The notes under the pieces were generated by a model. The model did not search any database and had not been told where the DNA came from. It worked only from the letters and a program-made list of their open reading frames with translations. From the NCBI GenBank assembly GCA_030638385.1, contig DAOWES010000088.1:1-18543 (forward strand): a stretch of DNA of 18,543 nucleotides. The letters are read 5' to 3'. Below are positions 14,761-18,543 of the stretch, piece after piece; positions within the stretch are counted from its first letter, which is position 1, and each line of letters opens with the position of its first letter. This DNA comes from Candidatus Cloacimonadota bacterium. GTDB lineage: Bacteria; Cloacimonadota; Cloacimonadia; Cloacimonadales; TCS61. The position numbers and the translations under genes were made by a program.

Positions 14761-16198
14761 AACAATTTTTGAAAAACACACAGCCGGAAGAAAAGGATTC
14801 AGCCTTCCTAAAAATGATGTAACAACTTCAAACGGAATTCCTGCAAAATTTGCACGTAAAAAAACTCCTTTCATTCCTGAACTTAGTGAACTTGATGTGT
14901 TGCGTCACTATACTGAGCTCGGAGATAAAAATCATTGTATCGAGAAGGGATTTTATCCGCTTGGCTCTTGTACAATGAAATATAATCCAAAAATTAACGA
15001 AACATTGGTTCGTAATGCAGCCTTTAATAATCTGCATCCTTATCAAAATCCCGATTCAGCTCAGGGAGCATTAGAGATAATGTATGATCTTCAAAATGAC
15101 CTTGCTCAACTTTCCGGATTTGCCGGTGTAACTCTTCAGCCGGTAGCAGGAGCTCATGGTGAATTTGCCGGCCTTAAAGTTATGCGTGCCTATCACCAAT
15201 CCAAAGGAAATGAAAAAAATGAAATCATCTTACCTGATTCTGCTCATGGCACAAACCCGGCTTCCGTAACACTAGCCGGTTACAAAGTTGTAGAGATAAA
15301 ATCGAATGAAAAGGGAATGGTAGATATCGAAGATTTACGAGCTGCTACCAACGAAAAGACTGCCGGTTTTATGCTTACAAATCCAAATACTTTGGGAATC
15401 TTTGAATCATCTTTTGAAGAAATTGCAAAAATTATCCATGAAGTTGATGGTTTAATGTATATGGATGGTGCAAATTTCAATGCTTTACTTGGAAGAGTGA
15501 AACCGGGTGAAATTGGCTTTGATATCATGCACTATAACCTTCATAAAACTTTCGGAACTCCTCATGGTGGTGGCGGACCGGGTTCCGGACCAATTGGAGT
15601 GAATGAAAAACTTTTGAAATTCCTACCAATCCCCATGGTTAATAAAAATGAAACCGAATATTTCTTCGATTATTCTCATGAAGAGACTTCAATTGGCCAC
15701 CTTCATACATTTTTCGGAAACTTCGCAATTAATTTCCGAGCATACCTTTATATCAAAATGTTAGGCGCAAAAGGTCTCGAACGTGTTTCTGAGAATGCAA
15801 TTATTAATGCGAATTATATCATGCGCAAACTTGAGGATTATTATTACATTCCTCACGAAGAAGGTTGTATGCACGAATTCGTTGCCAGTGGAAAATGGCA
15901 AAAAGATAAATATGGCGTGTCCACTTTAGACATTGCTAAGCGCATCTTAGATAAAGGATTCCATGCTCCCACAGTCTATTTCCCACTTATCGTGAAAGAA
16001 GCAATGATGATCGAGCCTACCGAAACCGAAAGCAAAGAGACACTTGATGAATTCATCGCAGCAATGATTGAAATTGCAAAAGAAGCAGAAGAAAATCCTG
16101 AAATCTTACATAATTCTCCCCTTAACACTCCGATAAGAAGAGTTGATGATACTCTGGCGGTGCGTGAACTTAATGTTAGATTTCCAATAGAAAATTAA
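14753..16198 (+). CDS. gcvPB: Glycine dehydrogenase (decarboxylating) subunit 2
   Basis: 481 aa. The C-terminal, PLP-carrying half of the split P-protein. GFYPLGSCTMKYNPKINE (66-82), VAGAHGEFAGL (131-141), PDSAHGTNPASVTLAGY (161-177) and NLHKTFGTPHGGGGPGSGP (262-280) are present, with K265 in HKTFGTPHGGG the expected Schiff-base lysine. GGAGGT inside the gcvPA 3' end serves as ribosome site. GcvH, GcvT and lipoamide dehydrogenase are not in the window and must be elsewhere for a complete system. A terminator follows within 25 bases. Confidence 0.96.
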   Translation: MTKTIFEKHTAGRKGFSLPKNDVTTSNGIPAKFARKKTPFIPELSELDVLRHYTELGDKNHCIEKGFYPLGSCTMKYNPKINETLVRNAAFNNLHPYQNPDSAQGALEIMYDLQNDLAQLSGFAGVTLQPVAGAHGEFAGLKVMRAYHQSKGNEKNEIILPDSAHGTNPASVTLAGYKVVEIKSNEKGMVDIEDLRAATNEKTAGFMLTNPNTLGIFESSFEEIAKIIHEVDGLMYMDGANFNALLGRVKPGEIGFDIMHYNLHKTFGTPHGGGGPGSGPIGVNEKLLKFLPIPMVNKNETEYFFDYSHEETSIGHLHTFFGNFAINFRAYLYIKMLGAKGLERVSENAIINANYIMRKLEDYYYIPHEEGCMHEFVASGKWQKDKYGVSTLDIAKRILDKGFHAPTVYFPLIVKEAMMIEPTETESKETLDEFIAAMIEIAKEAEENPEILHNSPLNTPIRRVDDTLAVRELNVRFPIEN

Positions 16199-16222
16199 TT
16201 TTTCTAAGAATTTATAAATATC

Positions 16223-16266
16223 CAAAAGGTGATCTTCAGAAATCGAGGGTCATCTTTTGTTTTTTT
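16223..16266 (+). terminator. Terminator after gcvPB
   Basis: CAAAAGGTGATC pairs with GGTCATCTTTTG (12 bp, two G-U pairs) around a 13-nt loop, followed by seven T. Confidence 0.85.
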
Positions 16267-16288
16267 GGGGGGATATGGAAAAAAAAAA

Positions 16289-16414
16289 GCGTGGATCGAC
16301 ACTGATTTACACAGATGGGAAATGAAAAATGAAAATCAAAATAAATAATGCGTGATAATAACTGTTCTTTAAAAAACATATTAATGCGTTCATCCGCAGT
16401 CAAATTCGTAGTTA
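16289..16414. repeat. Degenerate intergenic repeat scraps
   Basis: GTGGATCGACACTGATTTAC-ACAGATGGG at 16291-16319 and TTCATCCGCAGTCAAATTCG at about 16389-16408 resemble, from memory, the 'GGAT..CACTGATTTACACAGAT / TTCATCCGCG' intergenic repeats seen in many environmental genomes. No gene is supported in 16267-16506; the glmM promoter must lie here but no clear one was found. Confidence 0.4.
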
Positions 16415-16506
16415 AAATATTTTCCTCTTCTTCTTTTTCCTTTACTACATAATTTCAAATATTTTATTTGGGTTCGAATAAAAATCAGCTATAAGGAGAA
16501 TTATAT

Positions 16507-17850
16507 ATGAGTAAATTAATGATTAGCGTATCAGGAGTTCGTGGAATTTTTGGGGAAACACTCACACCGGAGATTGCCCTAAATTTTGCTACTCATTTTG
16601 GTATTTTTAGAAATCGCGGAAAAATAATTGTGGGAAGAGATTCACGAACAACAGGACCGGCAATGTTTAATGCCGTAGTTTCCGGATTATTAAGCGTAGG
16701 TTGCGATGTTGTTGATCTTGGAATTGTTTCCACCCCCACCGTGCTTTTAGCTGTTGAAGAATCAAATGCTGAAGGCGGAATATCAATTACAGCTTCTCAC
16801 AATTCTTCAGAATGGAACGCGATGAAATTTGTTAGCGGCAATGGTATGTTCTTATTTCCGGAAGAAGCAGATAAATTTATTGGTTCATTAAATGAGCCTG
16901 TACAATATAGTAGTTGGGATAAAATGGGAAGATTATCACATGATACAAACGCGAATAAACGTCATTTGAAAAAAATCATGAATATTTCTTACCTCGATAT
17001 CGAAAAAATTAAAGCGAAAAATTTCAAGGTAGTGATTGATTGTGTGAATGGAGCAGGTGGAGTTATTTCACCACAATTATTACACGAACTTGGTTGCGAA
17101 GTAATAGAGCTTAATTGTGAGCCAACCGGATATTTTGCTCACACGCCGGAGCCGTTAAAGAAAAATCTTAAACAATTAGAAGATGCTGTAAAAGAACATA
17201 AAGCGGACGTTGGTTTTGCAAATGATCCCGATGTGGATCGTTTGGCGGTTGTTTCTGAAAAAGGTGAATGTATTGGAGAAGAATTATCATTATTACTTTC
17301 AGAAAAATATGTTCTTTCCAAGGTAAAGGGTGATATTGTCACCAATCTATCCTCATCGATGGCTTCTGAAGATATTGCCAAAGAATTTGGCGTTAATGTG
17401 CATCGTACCAAAGTTGGCGAGATCAATGTTGGTAAGAAAATGCAAGAGCTGAAGAGCCCAATCGGCGGCGAAGGTAATGGTGGAGTAATTTGCGCCGAAG
17501 TACATTACACTCGAGATGCTCCTGCCGGAATGGCACTTATTTTGGGCTATATGGCCGAAAGAGAGCTCCCAATGAGCGAGCTGGCCAATGAGATTCCAAA
17601 ATATTATTTTGCCAAAGATAAAATCAAGGTAGATCCGGCTGATCTCGACTCTATTATGGCTAAAGTTCCGGAAGTATTTTCCAATTTCAAATTAGATAAA
17701 ACAGATGGAATTAAAGTAATTGGCGACAAATTCTGGATCCATATCCGAAAAAGTGGAACAGAACCAATTATTCGCGTCTATGTGGAAAGTGAAACCGCTC
17801 AACGCTCTGCTGAAATTTGCGCTGATACAATAGCTAAATTGGTAGGATAA
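16507..17850 (+). CDS. glmM: Phosphoglucosamine mutase / phosphohexomutase, archaeal GlmM type
   Basis: 447 aa, alpha-D-phosphohexomutase family, interconverting sugar 6- and 1-phosphates (probably glucosamine, towards UDP-GlcNAc). SGVRGIFGETLTP opens domain 1. The phospho-serine loop is ITASHNSSEWNAMKF with S97; the Mg2+ loop is NDPDVDRLA (D240, D242, D244); the sugar-binding loop is GGEGNGGVI (320-328); and the phosphate loop is RKSGTEPIIRVY (414-425). TASHN-SSEWN and GEGNGG are the wording I associate with archaeal-type GlmM rather than E. coli GlmM (TASHNPxxDNG), so specificity may be broader. AAGGAGA seven bases upstream sets the start. It is flanked by terminators on both sides. Confidence 0.88.
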   Translation: MSKLMISVSGVRGIFGETLTPEIALNFATHFGIFRNRGKIIVGRDSRTTGPAMFNAVVSGLLSVGCDVVDLGIVSTPTVLLAVEESNAEGGISITASHNSSEWNAMKFVSGNGMFLFPEEADKFIGSLNEPVQYSSWDKMGRLSHDTNANKRHLKKIMNISYLDIEKIKAKNFKVVIDCVNGAGGVISPQLLHELGCEVIELNCEPTGYFAHTPEPLKKNLKQLEDAVKEHKADVGFANDPDVDRLAVVSEKGECIGEELSLLLSEKYVLSKVKGDIVTNLSSSMASEDIAKEFGVNVHRTKVGEINVGKKMQELKSPIGGEGNGGVICAEVHYTRDAPAGMALILGYMAERELPMSELANEIPKYYFAKDKIKVDPADLDSIMAKVPEVFSNFKLDKTDGIKVIGDKFWIHIRKSGTEPIIRVYVESETAQRSAEICADTIAKLVG

Positions 17851-17883
17851 TTGATTTTTCTGTTTTCAAACAAATGATATCTT

Positions 17884-17915
17884 AGCGGTGACCTTTTGGT
17901 TACCGCTTTTTTTTT
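17884..17915 (+). terminator. Terminator after glmM
   Basis: AGCGGTGACC-TTTT-GGTTACCGCT forms a 10-bp stem with one G-U pair, followed by eight T. Confidence 0.92.
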
Positions 17916-17933
17916 AATCATTTGTTTTTTTTC

Positions 17934-18040
17934 ACCACGAAATCCCTAAGGCACAAAGTTACCTAAAAAATAATTTGTATCTGTCTAAATTACAATAACA
18001 TATCTTCTTTGTGCTCTTAGTGCCTTCGGGCCTTTGTGGT
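17934..18040. repeat. Imperfect inverted intergenic repeat (CACCACGAA...GCACAAAG type)
   Basis: The left arm ACCACGAAATCCCTAAGGCA-CAAAG (17934-17958) is an imperfect inverse of the right arm CTTTGTGCTCTTAGTGCCTT-CGGGCCTTTGTGGT (18007-18040), with a gap in the left arm. I recall such 'ACCACGAAGGCACAAAG' sequences as dispersed intergenic repeats in many uncultured bacteria. No gene is supported between 17851 and 18330. Confidence 0.6.
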
Positions 18041-18170
18041 TCCTCTTTTCCCATCTCGTCTCATTGAGGAATTCTCTCACGTTGCTCTTATGAAATGTCT
18101 ATGTTGGATTGATGCACAATTCTTAAGTAGATTCTTCGTTAGTAATAGCAAGGAGAGCTTCTCAGACTTG

Positions 18171-18188
18171 TCCGCCTTTTTTGGCGGA
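18171..18188. other. GC-rich hairpin TCCGCC-T6-GGCGGA
   Basis: A perfect 6-bp stem around six T, with weaker flanking complementarity (GAC at 18165 with GTC at 18197). No T tract follows on either strand, so a terminator role is uncertain. Confidence 0.45.
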
Positions 18189-18214
18189 AAGACGAGGTCT
18201 TAATATATAAACAA

Positions 18215-18261
18215 AAAGCCACGCCCGTTCCGGAAACTACCGGAACCATAGGCGTGGCTTT
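18215..18261 (-). terminator. Nested hairpin terminator for the sorting-domain protein gene
   Basis: An outer 11-bp stem AAAGCCACGCC / GGCGTGGCTTT encloses an inner 7-bp stem GTTCCGG / CCGGAAC (loop AAACTA). On the minus strand it is followed by a T-rich run into TTTTTGTTT. It lies about 70 bases downstream of the minus-strand gene ending at 18331. Confidence 0.75.
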
Positions 18262-18285
18262 CTATTTATTAATTCTTTACTTATT

Positions 18286-18327
18286 TCCTCTTTGCGTTCT
18301 TGGCCTTCTTAGCGACCTCTGCGTGAA
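18286..18327. repeat. Degenerate 'CTTTGCG..CTTGGCG' intergenic repeat
   Basis: CCTCTTTGCGTTCTTGGCCT-TCTTAGCGACCTCTGCGTGAAG is a run of degenerate ~10-bp units of the kind 'C(T/C)TTGCGxxC', resembling intergenic repeats I recall from other genomes. It lies between the gene stop and its terminator. Confidence 0.45.
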
Positions 18328-18330
18328 GCC

Positions 18331-18543
18331 CTACTTCATCATGATCATCTTTTTATTGATTGATTTCTTATCTGTTCTCAACTGATAGAAGTAAACTCCG
18401 GATGCAACCGATCTACCGCTTTCATCTTTACCGTTCCAGGTTACTTTATGATAACCGGCTTCCTGATTGCCGCTCACCAGTTTTTTCACTTTCCGGCCTT
18501 TGATGTTATAGATTACCAAGTCAACCTTGCTATCATTCGGTAG
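18331..18543 (-). CDS. C-terminal end of secreted protein with FlgD-like/T9SS-type sorting domain
   Basis: 71 codons from the window edge to TAG at 18331-18333; the 5' part lies outside. The frame is open to the last base, so an internal TTG at 18517-18519 is not the start. LVIYNIKGRKVKKLV, then GYHKVTWNGKDESGRSVASG, then VYFYQLRTD and KKMIMMK make up the FlgD-Ig-like/'Por secretion system C-terminal' domain: N-x-x-G-x-x-V, W-x-G-x-D-x-x-G-x-x-V-x-S-G-V-Y-F-Y, K-K-M. It tags large secreted or surface proteins for export and attachment, and is removed in T9SS organisms. The product's own activity is not visible. Confidence 0.88.
   Translation of the reverse strand, partial: LPNDSKVDLVIYNIKGRKVKKLVSGNQEAGYHKVTWNGKDESGRSVASGVYFYQLRTDKKSINKKMIMMK

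Noticed and set aside
1..18543. CRISPR array, rRNA gene or transposase
   Set aside because: No regularly spaced direct repeats, rRNA-like sequence or transposase motifs were seen; the repeats present are pairs or degenerate intergenic units.

Overview
The window looks like AT-rich chromosomal DNA from an uncultured Gram-negative bacterium. The signs are lipoprotein signal peptides, an outer-membrane-type protein, HflK/HflC, and a secreted protein (right edge, minus strand) ending in a FlgD-like/T9SS-type C-terminal sorting domain. That ending, with split gcvPA/gcvPB, DUF1292 and archaeal-type GlmM, suits Cloacimonadota or a neighbouring Fibrobacterota-Chlorobi-Bacteroidota-type lineage. This placement is inference from remembered protein style, not from a search.

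Left part (1-3694): an accessory region, visibly more AT-rich, with every gene on the minus strand, abutting the 3' end of tRNA-Ser(CGA). Read in the direction of transcription it holds three units. Each begins with a start-less fragment of an Rhs/polymorphic-toxin protein and continues with a gene for a secreted product: (i) a toxin-tip-like fragment at 3095-3415 followed by an exported, possibly beta-barrel protein; (ii) an Rhs core fragment at 2188-2385 followed by a 51-aa lipoprotein and a two-repeat lipoprotein whose frame is broken at a G7 tract; (iii) an Rhs 'DHLGSTR' fragment at 744-881 followed by a TPR lipoprotein that runs off the window. This looks like an array of orphan Rhs tip plus immunity-candidate cassettes. 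A 49-bp direct repeat, one copy covering the last 18 nt of the tRNA, marks the island boundary in the manner of an attachment site.

Middle (3887-12472): a long minus-strand housekeeping block, transcribed rpsO > pnp > ahcY > UDP-sugar dehydrogenase > RfaH/UpxY-like NusG paralogue > hflK > hflC > tadA. It contains a terminator after rpsO, a structured pnp leader, a perfect terminator wedged directly against the ahcY ribosome binding site, and a hairpin ahead of the NusG paralogue. A possible 38-codon CxxC peptide lies just upstream of rpsO.

Right part (12760-17915): plus-strand genes: a DUF1292 protein with a Cys/His-rich tail, the glycine decarboxylase P-protein pair gcvPA-gcvPB, and an archaeal-type phosphoglucosamine mutase. 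Each unit ends in a recognisable intrinsic terminator. The last 600 bases hold degenerate intergenic repeats, two strong hairpins and the minus-strand 3' end of the secreted sorting-domain protein.
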